From: a virus
IMG/VR virus record: IMGVR_UViG_3300042197_001295
Coordinates: 1-64,000 of that record
Length of the DNA: 64,000 nucleotides
Direction: 5' to 3' (one strand)
Under the pieces are notes generated by a model, which was not told the origin of the DNA, made no database searches, and saw only the letters and a list, made by a program, of their open reading frames with translations. A program made the translations under genes and the position numbers. Shown piece by piece: positions 7,814 through 16,022 of the stretch (its first letter is position 1; each line of letters opens with the position of its first letter).

Positions 7814-10144
7814 ATGAATAATTTTTTATTATCTAGTGTTCCAGTTTCTGTACAGAATTATGATTCTTCAATAATAAGAAACGTATTTAATCCTTTGGAA
7901 TTGAAACACAAAGATTTCGATCCCAAACCAAATATTTTTTTCAATAATAAAGATTGGAACGAATTAGTCGATAAGTTTTACGAAAATTTAATTTATATTA
8001 AAAATCAATCTTATATATGGAATTCTATATTTCCCGGAATAGAAAGATATAAATGGATAACAATAAAAAACATAAAGAAAATAGAAGTTGTTGACGATAT
8101 TTTATATGCACTAGGAGAAAATACATTAAATGTCATTTCTTCTAGTGGAACAGGATTTGAAAAAGGCAAAATAGAACAAATTATTACTAAATCCGCATTA
8201 GATGATTTTTATGAATTAAAAGATTTTACAATAAACGAATATAAATTATTTGCTCTAGAAGGAAATTATGTTCTTTCGTGGGAATATCCTTCATTGAATT
8301 TCAAAGGTTATTTTGGTGGTTTTGGTGGTCCTTCTGAAAAGAATAAGTTTTACAATCCACAAGCAATTGCGTCAAACTCCGAATATATTTTTGTTGCAGA
8401 TACAGAAAATAAAAATTTAAAAATATATAATCATGATTTTCAATTTAGATGTAGAGTGGCATTTCCATCAAGACCAACAACAATCGCAATAAATAATAAT
8501 TATATTTTTGTAGGAAGTTCAGAATCTAATAAAATTTATAGATTTGAAATATGTTGTATAAAAAACTTTAAAATAATATACATACCTGAAAAATTCATAT
8601 TAAAATCTATAAGAAACGATTCATATCAAGATGGGTTTTTATATATTGTTTCAGAAAGCGGACTTGCTGCTAGATATACCCAAGACGGGTTATTTATAAG
8701 TTATTTAAGAAATCTCGACAATAACGGAATAGTTGATTTATATAAAAATCAAGCAGATGTTGTAGTATTAGGTAGAGATAATAATATTGTTAGTTATTTA
8801 GATTATTCTTATAAATTATCAGCACTAATAGAAAATCAATGCAGTGCAATCGTCCCTTCTGCTGCATATATCGGAGATGATGAATTAAACCCATCGTGGA
8901 TACCCTACAACAGCAGTTTAAATAAAATGTATGATGATATTGCTTGTTTAACAAATAGCATTACATCGATATTTGTGGGCGATTATTCATATGAATATGA
9001 TTCTATACTTTCTGTTATAACAATACCTTCTATATACGACTTTAAAGAAGAAATAGAAGATGTTTTATATTTTGGAGAAAACGATCCTTTTGTTTGGGAA
9101 GTTGTTGCTCGTCCTTGGAGAATATTTTATGACGAGTTTGAAAAAATGATAGATTTTTATAATTTCCAAACAAGTGCCAATATTGGGTATACGCCTTCAT
9201 TTTTTGGTTGTAGAAAAATAAAAGAATTAAAAACAAACAGACCTTTGGAAATTTCTTCTGATGTATATCCAATAACTTTGAGAGAATTGAATCCAGTTAG
9301 AAATAAATTTTCTCTGAATTATTTTTGTCAATCAGGAGAAGAATATATTACAAATGAATGTTTTAGAACTTGGAATGCATTTAACTGTTTATTTGACACA
9401 CCTTCTGCAAGCTGTGCAACTTGGGGTGATGTTTATGAACTTTGCGATGTTGATTGTTTTTCTGGAATAAAATGGACAAATATTTTACCTCCTAGTTGCA
9501 CCGGAGTTTCTGCTATAGACAGTTTGGTGAATGTTTATACTCCAAATTTTTCAAGTGTTGTTATTAGTAGACCTAAAGAAAGTCCGGTAACATTATATTG
9601 GAATAATATTTTGAATAGTTATAATTCTCTTTCTGGACATGTTCTGACATGGTATCGAGACAGATGGAGATATTATCTAAATGATGTTTTAATTGAAAAT
9701 TTCGGAAATAATTTGTCCCATCCAATGTCTGGATATTTTTTAAACCAAACACAATCTGATGTTGTTTTTACAAGTAATAATAATATTTTTGCGTGTTGGA
9801 AGAGATTGTTGTTAACAAGAAATACTGCTAAAAATTTTGAAAGTTTATTCCCTATAAAATATACCGATTTTAATTCCACTATAGGAAAAAATTGCGTATA
9901 TGAAAACACAAATTGGATATTAAATTATAATTCAAGTCTTCGTGTTTGGGATTTATCTTCTAAGCACTATGCAAGTGTTTGGATATATCCCAGCAAATAT
10001 AATACAGTTTCAGGGAGCAATGATATTTCTTTAAGATATATACCTAACCAAAATATAGTAAGTACGGATTTTTGCTTGGATTCCAAAAGGTCAAATTCTT
10101 ATGAATTGGGCAAAACGATAACATTAACCATTTCCGCAATATAA
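7814..10144 (+). CDS. large structural protein with an NHL-like beta-propeller part
   Basis: A 776-residue protein. From about residue 85 to 345 it shows blade-like repeats, for example NPQAIASNSEYIFVADTENK followed by PTTIAINNNYIFVGSSESNK, which look like NHL-type propeller blades (P..IA....YIFVAD). The rest is beta-rich with scattered Cys and Trp and matches no family I recognise. Position in the structural run before the collar proteins and gp25 supports a tail or baseplate location. The propeller could bind a glycan or a protein partner; that is inference. Confidence 0.65.
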   Translation: MNNFLLSSVPVSVQNYDSSIIRNVFNPLELKHKDFDPKPNIFFNNKDWNELVDKFYENLIYIKNQSYIWNSIFPGIERYKWITIKNIKKIEVVDDILYALGENTLNVISSSGTGFEKGKIEQIITKSALDDFYELKDFTINEYKLFALEGNYVLSWEYPSLNFKGYFGGFGGPSEKNKFYNPQAIASNSEYIFVADTENKNLKIYNHDFQFRCRVAFPSRPTTIAINNNYIFVGSSESNKIYRFEICCIKNFKIIYIPEKFILKSIRNDSYQDGFLYIVSESGLAARYTQDGLFISYLRNLDNNGIVDLYKNQADVVVLGRDNNIVSYLDYSYKLSALIENQCSAIVPSAAYIGDDELNPSWIPYNSSLNKMYDDIACLTNSITSIFVGDYSYEYDSILSVITIPSIYDFKEEIEDVLYFGENDPFVWEVVARPWRIFYDEFEKMIDFYNFQTSANIGYTPSFFGCRKIKELKTNRPLEISSDVYPITLRELNPVRNKFSLNYFCQSGEEYITNECFRTWNAFNCLFDTPSASCATWGDVYELCDVDCFSGIKWTNILPPSCTGVSAIDSLVNVYTPNFSSVVISRPKESPVTLYWNNILNSYNSLSGHVLTWYRDRWRYYLNDVLIENFGNNLSHPMSGYFLNQTQSDVVFTSNNNIFACWKRLLLTRNTAKNFESLFPIKYTDFNSTIGKNCVYENTNWILNYNSSLRVWDLSSKHYASVWIYPSKYNTVSGSNDISLRYIPNQNIVSTDFCLDSKRSNSYELGKTITLTISAI

Positions 10145-10147
10145 ATA
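10140..10147 (+). promoter_or_regulatory. T4-type late promoter octamer
   Basis: A perfect TATAAATA overlapping the previous stop codon, 6 nt before the ATG at 10154. Confidence 0.65.
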
Positions 10148-10153
10148 AATATA

Positions 10154-10624
10154 ATGTCAGAAGCATTATCATGTATACCTTTAGTTCCTTTGATTCATGT
10201 TATTTCCGAGAATGAATACTTGGGAGATGCATTTACAAAAATGAATTTAAATTTTTGTAATATAGAAACAAAATTAAACACTTTTCATAGAGTTGGAGAT
10301 TTTAAAAGTTCATTGATCGATGAAGATCACGATGGTTGGAAAATAGTTAACACCGAAAGAGATTTGCCTAGAGATATGTATCCTCAATTAGAATGTTTAG
10401 TTAAAGATAATAAAATATGTTTGTTAAATCCGATTACTTTTAGATTGCCAACAATATCTCCCAGACAAATAACTGTTAGAGGAGAAGTAAAAACAATGAA
10501 TTCTTTCCTATATATAGGAAATCCAGTTGTTAGCTTTGAACCTCCTCCAAAATCAAAATGTTATATTCCATATGATTTGGAAGAACGCATATTAGATTGT
10601 GAAGGTCATTTGAGTCCTTTGTAA
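10154..10624 (+). CDS. short tail-collar domain protein
   Basis: A 156-residue protein resembling the phage tail-collar domain: VGDFKSSLIDEDHDGWKIV at about residues 47-65, then RDLPRDMYPQLECL and FRLPTISPR. The usual (V)CDG is degenerated to VNTERD and the PDLRGRF signature is lost (PTISPRQI). It is a shortened paralogue of the collar proteins at 11084 and 56837 and shares their C-terminal pattern (NSFLYIGNP). In T4-like phages such domains occur in short tail fibres. It converges on gp25, with only 2 nt between the stop codons. Confidence 0.75.
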   Translation: MSEALSCIPLVPLIHVISENEYLGDAFTKMNLNFCNIETKLNTFHRVGDFKSSLIDEDHDGWKIVNTERDLPRDMYPQLECLVKDNKICLLNPITFRLPTISPRQITVRGEVKTMNSFLYIGNPVVSFEPPPKSKCYIPYDLEERILDCEGHLSPL

Positions 10625-10626
10625 AT

Positions 10627-11049
10627 TCAAACTTGTACGTTAGTTGTAATTAATTGATTATACAAATTCATACCCGGAGCATCAAAAGTAATATATACTT
10701 TATATCCGTTTTTTAATAAAACCATATTTACTTTTATATTGTTTATTCTTGGTTCATTGGCCTTTAGTGTTCTAGTTATATCTTCTCCTATAGAATAAGC
10801 AGTTTTTTCTGAAATTGGTAAACCCAAATAACTTATTAAGTTGGAACCAACATTTTGAAGTACGTTCATACTTCCTCTTTGAGTAAACATTAAATTAATT
10901 ATAGATTGTTTTATACTATCCAATCCGTCTGAAATTCTTAAATCACTATTATCATTTTTCAATTTAAACTGTTTATCAATATCTACAAATTTTAAATTAT
11001 CTTTTGTTAAAATGTTTTCTTCGGAGTATTCGTCAAAATTTAATTCCAT
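10627..11049 (-). CDS. 25: baseplate wedge protein gp25
   Basis: A 140-residue protein of the GPW/gp25 family (T4 gp25 is 132 residues). The family core is visible in GLDSIKQSIINLMFTQRGSM at about residues 43-62, followed by NVGSNLISYLG and an alternating strand region (NNIKVNMVLLKNGYKVYITF). In T4 and relatives gp25 is a wedge component that helps start sheath polymerisation. It is transcribed opposite to the surrounding collar genes and shares a bidirectional late promoter with the 11084 gene. Confidence 0.85.
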   Translation of the reverse strand: MELNFDEYSEENILTKDNLKFVDIDKQFKLKNDNSDLRISDGLDSIKQSIINLMFTQRGSMNVLQNVGSNLISYLGLPISEKTAYSIGEDITRTLKANEPRINNIKVNMVLLKNGYKVYITFDAPGMNLYNQLITTNVQV

Positions 11050-11058
11050 CTTGTAAAA

Positions 11059-11075
11059 TATTTATATGATAAATA
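11059..11075. promoter_or_regulatory. back-to-back late promoters for gp25 and the collar/BspA protein
   Basis: The minus strand has a perfect TATAAATA at 11059-11066, 9 nt before the gp25 ATG. The plus strand has GATAAATA at 11068-11075, 8 nt before the ATG at 11084. Only one base separates the octamers. The plus-strand octamer favours 11084 over the upstream in-frame ATG at 11066. Confidence 0.65.
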
Positions 11076-11083
11076 TTTTTATA

Positions 11084-14000
11084 ATGAAAAAACCATGTCT
11101 TCCAGATTTGTTTAATCCTATAGTTTTCCAAATAAGTAAACAAGAATACATAGGAGGAAGCGAAGTCCAAATAAATAAAAATTTCATAAAAATAGAATCG
11201 GCTTTATATTCCATGAATAATATAGGAGCAATAAAATATTCATTGCAATCTGAAGATCATGATGGATGGGTTTTGGCATCAGACGGAAGATGTTTACCGA
11301 AAAATGCTTTCCCTCAATTACAAAGAATAGATACAACTGTTATAACAGACGATACAACTCATTTTTCTATTCCTCCTATTGGTTATCTAGAAGGAAATTT
11401 ATGCGATAGTAGAACGGTCACGTCTATAACATATACGAGAGAAGAAACCGTGGAAAGAGATCCACGTCCTGTTAGAGTAAACGGATTTCCGTTGGGTTCT
11501 GGGAAAATGTCAACAGGTGTTCCTTATAAAATATCATATTCATTTTACGAAAATCCAAAAAAGAAAATCACCGCATATAATACAACAGTTAAAAAAAGAT
11601 ATTTGGATGTTCAAAAAACAGAAAGTTTATTTTCTGATTCAAATCTTTTTGGGGGGTTTGAAGGACAAGTTATTATTGCTCCTGACAATGGTCCTGATAG
11701 CTTTGAATCCAAATCATCAAAAGCAAAAAATATATACAGAGATTCATGGATAGAAATAGAATTTGATGTTCCTGTTCCGGCAAATAAAGTATTTTTTGCA
11801 ATTGAAAATGTTGCCGCATGGCAAAATATGAAAATAACGGTTAGTGGAGGAACTGCATCTATATTAGATTTTAATATAATTGACAATTTCGGAAAACCAG
11901 AAGAACAAAAATTAATATGTAAAAGAGTTGTAGATAAAACCAAAAAAGAGAAATTTTTTCCTACAAATTCCAAAGATGGTTATAAACAAGGAACTAATTT
12001 AGCAAATGATGGCGAATCTATAAAACAATGGTGTAGATTAAAAGGTTATGATAACGGAAAACCAATAGAAACGAGACAATGGAATTCGCCGGGAGATAAC
12101 AGAGTTGTAAAATGGAACAAATCTAAAAAGAAATTTGAAACATTAAGCGGAAGCGAATATAATAATTATGTATATAAATTAGAATGTGTGGGAAAAATAA
12201 TACCTTGTGTAAAAAGTCCAGACGATACTGAACCGAGAACAATACACACTCTTTCATATTCAAACGATGGTAATTTGAGTATAAATTCACCATATAAAAA
12301 TACCAGAGGAAACATAATAGGATCTTGGAGTGAAAATACGGTTAAAAAACTTAGATTTAGCGCAACTCAGGATATTAGAGATATGGTTGTTTTTATGTTG
12401 GGCGAAGCATTTCCGTATCCAGAAATAGAAGAAGTTTCCGAAATACCTCAAATAAAAATAGAACAAATATTTGAAAAAGCAAAATTAAACGGATTTGTTT
12501 ATGTTGGTCCATCTTTTCCTACTTTTGTTGAATATCCTTTTGAAGAATGTCCTTCGTTATTTGAACCAGAAAAATACTTTTTAGAATGTAACGTATTAAC
12601 ATCTATTGCAACGACAACTCCTCATAATAGTGTTTATTTTACGGCAAATAGCGGAATTTCTGCTATTAATTGGAGCAACGGAATATACACTGATTTTGTA
12701 ATTCAAACAGATTACGGATATAAAGAAATTTTATTTGGATTAGATGATATTAAAAAATTTATGAAATCCAGATTTCCATTAACTGTTTTAAATGAATCAA
12801 ACGGATATTGGATTGGAAAAAGTCCAGATCCATATATAAAAGTTAGACTAACAAGTCCAACAAATTTAAGAGTGGATGTTGTTTCTGGTGTTCCGGTTTC
12901 TCTGCCTTTAATCGCAAGAGGAACCCTTCCTTCTATCGAAGGACAAATTGACTGGGGTGATGGCACAACAAGCTACATCTATCCAAATCAAAACCCTACA
13001 CACGTTTATACGAGTTCTGGAAACTACACTGTAACATTCCGTGGAGTTTTAAGAGAAATGGGATGGTTATCGAATACTCCTTCAGATAATAAAAATTATT
13101 TTACAGGTGTTAGTGCATGGGGTGATTCTGGACTTAGTTCTATTTCTTTTGAAGGTGCAAGCATTACAGTATTAAATTCTAATTTACCGACAAGCGTCAA
13201 GAGTTTGAAAAATTTATTTAAGAATTGTAATTCTGTTCCGTCTAATATTTCGCAATTAAGTGTTAGTGGAATAGAAATTTTCGATGGGATATTTTATGGA
13301 TACACTGGAACTACTAATGTTGATATAAATTCTTGGAATGTTACAAATGCAAAAAGCATGAAAGAATCATTTTCAAATTATATATCAAACGCAACACCAA
13401 TTATTTCTAGTTGGAATGTTTCGGGCGTGAAAGACATGAGTTCAATGTTTTCATATTCTAATATTGTTCCTGTTATTTCTACGTGGAATGTTGAGAATGT
13501 TACGACAATGGAATCTATGTTTTTATCAAACCAAAGTGCAAATATAAATCTTTCTGGATGGAAAACATATAAATTAGAAAATGTAAAATATATGTTTTCT
13601 AAAACAAATACTCAGAACGTAAATTTGAATTCTTGGGTCTTTTCGTCAGTAAAGAATTTTGATTATATGTTTTCCGAAACTGGAAATGTAAACATAGATG
13701 TATCCAATTGGGATGTTTCTAATGCATTGAGCATAGAGGGAATGTTTTACAAATCGACCAGTTTTCATCCAGTTGTTACTAGCTGGAACACAAAATCTGT
13801 TTTAAATGCAAAACTTTGTTTTTCTGAAATGACTTTAGGAGTTGATATAAACGTATCTAATTGGAATTTATCGTCATGTATATATTTTGACGAAATGTTT
13901 AAAGGTAGTCCTGCTATAAATCCAGATATAACAAATTGGAAATTTACAAATTTGAGAAAGTTTTATTTAGAAAATAACGAGAGATATGAAGGATTATCAG

Positions 14001-14197
14001 ATATGTTTGTTGGATGCGGAATTCAGTTAAATAATGTTGGAAACGCAATAGATACATTTTATAATGAAATATATGGAGGACCATCAAATCAAACAATTAA
14101 AGTTAAAGGAGTTTATGTTGGGAATATACCGAGGTTTGATATTCTTTCTAATCAAAATAAACCTATTTTACAAGATAATAGTTGGACTATTTCGTAA
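11084..14197 (+). CDS. tail-collar protein with PKD-like and BspA-like (DUF285) repeats
   Basis: A 1037-residue adhesin-like tail protein. N-terminal collar domain: IGAIKYSLQSEDHDGW, ASDGRCLPKNAFPQL and HFSIPPIGY at about residues 43-105. A large unassigned middle follows. A PKD-like domain lies at about 600-650 (QIDWGDGTTS...HVYTSSGNYTVTF). From about 745 to 970 there are repeats of the pattern SWNV-(S/E)NV-(K/T)xM-xxMF, the DUF285/BspA-type leucine-rich repeats better known from surface proteins of cellular bacteria. A surface-binding role is inferred. The start at 11084 is chosen from the upstream octamer; 11066 is an alternative adding six residues. Confidence 0.8.
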   Translation: MKKPCLPDLFNPIVFQISKQEYIGGSEVQINKNFIKIESALYSMNNIGAIKYSLQSEDHDGWVLASDGRCLPKNAFPQLQRIDTTVITDDTTHFSIPPIGYLEGNLCDSRTVTSITYTREETVERDPRPVRVNGFPLGSGKMSTGVPYKISYSFYENPKKKITAYNTTVKKRYLDVQKTESLFSDSNLFGGFEGQVIIAPDNGPDSFESKSSKAKNIYRDSWIEIEFDVPVPANKVFFAIENVAAWQNMKITVSGGTASILDFNIIDNFGKPEEQKLICKRVVDKTKKEKFFPTNSKDGYKQGTNLANDGESIKQWCRLKGYDNGKPIETRQWNSPGDNRVVKWNKSKKKFETLSGSEYNNYVYKLECVGKIIPCVKSPDDTEPRTIHTLSYSNDGNLSINSPYKNTRGNIIGSWSENTVKKLRFSATQDIRDMVVFMLGEAFPYPEIEEVSEIPQIKIEQIFEKAKLNGFVYVGPSFPTFVEYPFEECPSLFEPEKYFLECNVLTSIATTTPHNSVYFTANSGISAINWSNGIYTDFVIQTDYGYKEILFGLDDIKKFMKSRFPLTVLNESNGYWIGKSPDPYIKVRLTSPTNLRVDVVSGVPVSLPLIARGTLPSIEGQIDWGDGTTSYIYPNQNPTHVYTSSGNYTVTFRGVLREMGWLSNTPSDNKNYFTGVSAWGDSGLSSISFEGASITVLNSNLPTSVKSLKNLFKNCNSVPSNISQLSVSGIEIFDGIFYGYTGTTNVDINSWNVTNAKSMKESFSNYISNATPIISSWNVSGVKDMSSMFSYSNIVPVISTWNVENVTTMESMFLSNQSANINLSGWKTYKLENVKYMFSKTNTQNVNLNSWVFSSVKNFDYMFSETGNVNIDVSNWDVSNALSIEGMFYKSTSFHPVVTSWNTKSVLNAKLCFSEMTLGVDINVSNWNLSSCIYFDEMFKGSPAINPDITNWKFTNLRKFYLENNERYEGLSDMFVGCGIQLNNVGNAIDTFYNEIYGGPSNQTIKVKGVYVGNIPRFDILSNQNKPILQDNSWTIS

Positions 14198-14232
14198 AAA
14201 TTGATATCGATTAAAACTAATAAACTTGATTT

Positions 14233-15069
14233 TCAAGAACCAACTGGATATATTATAGTTACATTATAATTCTTTCTCATCCAAGCAGTAATTGTTTCGA
14301 TATCAATTATTTTGTCAAGCTTTTTACCGTCAAGCTTTTTACTAAAATCACTAAACATATGTTTCATTATATCAATTATTTTTTCGTTATTTTTACTAAC
14401 GGCTAGAATTTTATTTATTGCTTTTCTATAACTAATATAATTGTTTTTTTCTTTTAATAACGAAAACATTTTCAAAATCTTTATAAAATTTTCTTTTTCT
14501 TCTGCTAAGTCTCTGGTGAGATTATATTCTGGATCGTCATTTGCTGTTAAATTTGCATCCGAATCAGAAATTCCTTTATAATTAAAATTGATAATCTTAA
14601 AAATTTTCTCCTTGAATTCGTTGATTGTCATATCCTCAGAATATTCAAATTCTCTATCATATTTCGGAGTCCCCCCTTTTCTTTTTCGTGCTCTGTCAAT
14701 TTCATTTTTATATTCTTTTTTGATTCCCGACATTATTGGTTTCATAGCATTTTCGAATTTCTCACTTCTGATTTGGTTTATTATATCGTTAAATATATTA
14801 AGCGTTAAAAGATACACATCGTATATTTTAATGCCTCCGAGGGTATTAGGACTATAAAATTTCCACTTCGATCCAAGGACTTCTCTTGATCTTTGATCAA
14901 ATTTATAATTAAATAGTTCTCTTATTTTTTGAGTTTGGTTTTGTTCGCCTCTACCAAGAACCGAATTCACCCCTCTGCGAATCATACCGCCTAAAGCATT
15001 AAGGATTTGATTCCCGGATTCGTTTAAAATAACCCTATTAATTTTGTCTTCTAAATCAAAACATTCCAT
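14233..15069 (-). CDS. probable internal head protein with LNE cleavage site
   Basis: A 278-residue, highly charged, mainly helical protein of unknown function. Its start contains DKINRVILNE|S at residues 8-18, matching the LNE|S/A site shared by other proteins here and by the capsid protein, so processing after Glu17 by the gp21-type protease is predicted. It lies 3 nt after gp22 and is probably co-transcribed with it. The gap on the 3' side contains a short inverted repeat (CTTGA-TTT-TCAAG) at 14224-14236 that may act as a weak terminator. Confidence 0.6.
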   Translation of the reverse strand: MECFDLEDKINRVILNESGNQILNALGGMIRRGVNSVLGRGEQNQTQKIRELFNYKFDQRSREVLGSKWKFYSPNTLGGIKIYDVYLLTLNIFNDIINQIRSEKFENAMKPIMSGIKKEYKNEIDRARKRKGGTPKYDREFEYSEDMTINEFKEKIFKIINFNYKGISDSDANLTANDDPEYNLTRDLAEEKENFIKILKMFSLLKEKNNYISYRKAINKILAVSKNNEKIIDIMKHMFSDFSKKLDGKKLDKIIDIETITAWMRKNYNVTIIYPVGS

Positions 15070-15072
15070 ATA

Positions 15073-15966
15073 TTAATATTTACTTTGTTTTAATGCTTTT
15101 GCGAATAAATCAACAACAGGATCACTTGTAACATTATTGGTTTGTCTTGGATTCGGCCTAGAAAGAGATTTGGGAACACTTTGATTTTCGTTTATCATAC
15201 CAAAATTTCCAGAAGTATTTCCTCTTCTAAGACTTTCTCCAATACTCTTGACTTTTTTACTTTCACTTATTTGGAATTGCTTGACTAAAAAGTCAAAATT
15301 TTCTCTAATGAAACTTTCGCTTCTGTCACTACAAACAACTCTCATGTGCTTTTGTAATGCACTGGGAAGATTGCTAATACGCATTTCCAAATACTTGGCA
15401 CCTTTTGCTCTTGCATTTTCCAACAAGAGTTCTTTGTTTTTGGCTTTGAGATTTTGCGATTCTTTAACTGCTTTCTTAACTTCTTCCGGCATAACAGTAA
15501 CCTTTAAAGATTCTTGTAATTTGGAAAGAGTTTCGGCAGCATGGGTATTTTTTGCAGCTTCGTTTATCTTTTTGTGAATATTCGGAATTTCTTCGACTAA
15601 AATAGTTTCCAAATAAGAATCTAATTTTTCAACAATAGTATCGAAATCGCGTTTTGCTTTTTTCTTTAATTCAGATTCGTAAAATGTCTTAACCTTTTTG
15701 AGTTTTTGAGTTTTATCTTTAATGATGTGATTAACCAACATTTTAGTTTTAGACAAAACATCATCATCAAGAGATTCTAAAAGCTTTTTGGTTTTATTGG
15801 TAACGTCTTCATCAAAAGCTTTTAGTGCAGCATCAACTGCAATATCTATTTCCTCTTGTTTTCTTTCCTCAAGTTGTTTGACTTTTGCGGAAACTTGCGA
15901 TTCAAAAGCTTCTAACAATTCTTTCTTTTGAGATTCTGTTAATTGATAATTTTCAAAAAGGTTCAT
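15073..15966 (-). CDS. 22: prohead scaffolding core protein gp22
   Basis: A 297-residue, strongly charged, mostly coiled-coil protein typical of T4 gp22 (269 residues in T4). Heptad-rich Lys/Glu segments cover residues 10-190. The better conserved part near 195-235 (MRISNLPSALQKHM, SFIRENFDFLVKQF) resembles gp22 of T4-like phages. The N-terminus MNLFENYQLTE|S ends in an LxE protease site like those of neighbouring proteins. In T4 it forms the prohead core and is degraded by gp21. A late octamer lies 11 nt upstream. Confidence 0.8.
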   Translation of the reverse strand: MNLFENYQLTESQKKELLEAFESQVSAKVKQLEERKQEEIDIAVDAALKAFDEDVTNKTKKLLESLDDDVLSKTKMLVNHIIKDKTQKLKKVKTFYESELKKKAKRDFDTIVEKLDSYLETILVEEIPNIHKKINEAAKNTHAAETLSKLQESLKVTVMPEEVKKAVKESQNLKAKNKELLLENARAKGAKYLEMRISNLPSALQKHMRVVCSDRSESFIRENFDFLVKQFQISESKKVKSIGESLRRGNTSGNFGMINENQSVPKSLSRPNPRQTNNVTSDPVVDLFAKALKQSKY

Positions 15967-15977
15967 ATTCTTTAATT

Positions 15978-15985
15978 TATTTATA
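15978..15985 (-). promoter_or_regulatory. T4-type late promoter octamer
   Basis: A perfect TATAAATA on the minus strand, 11 nt before the gp22 ATG. Confidence 0.6.
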
Positions 15986-16022
15986 TGTTGTATTTTAAAT
16001 TTTTAAATTTTAACGAAAAAAA

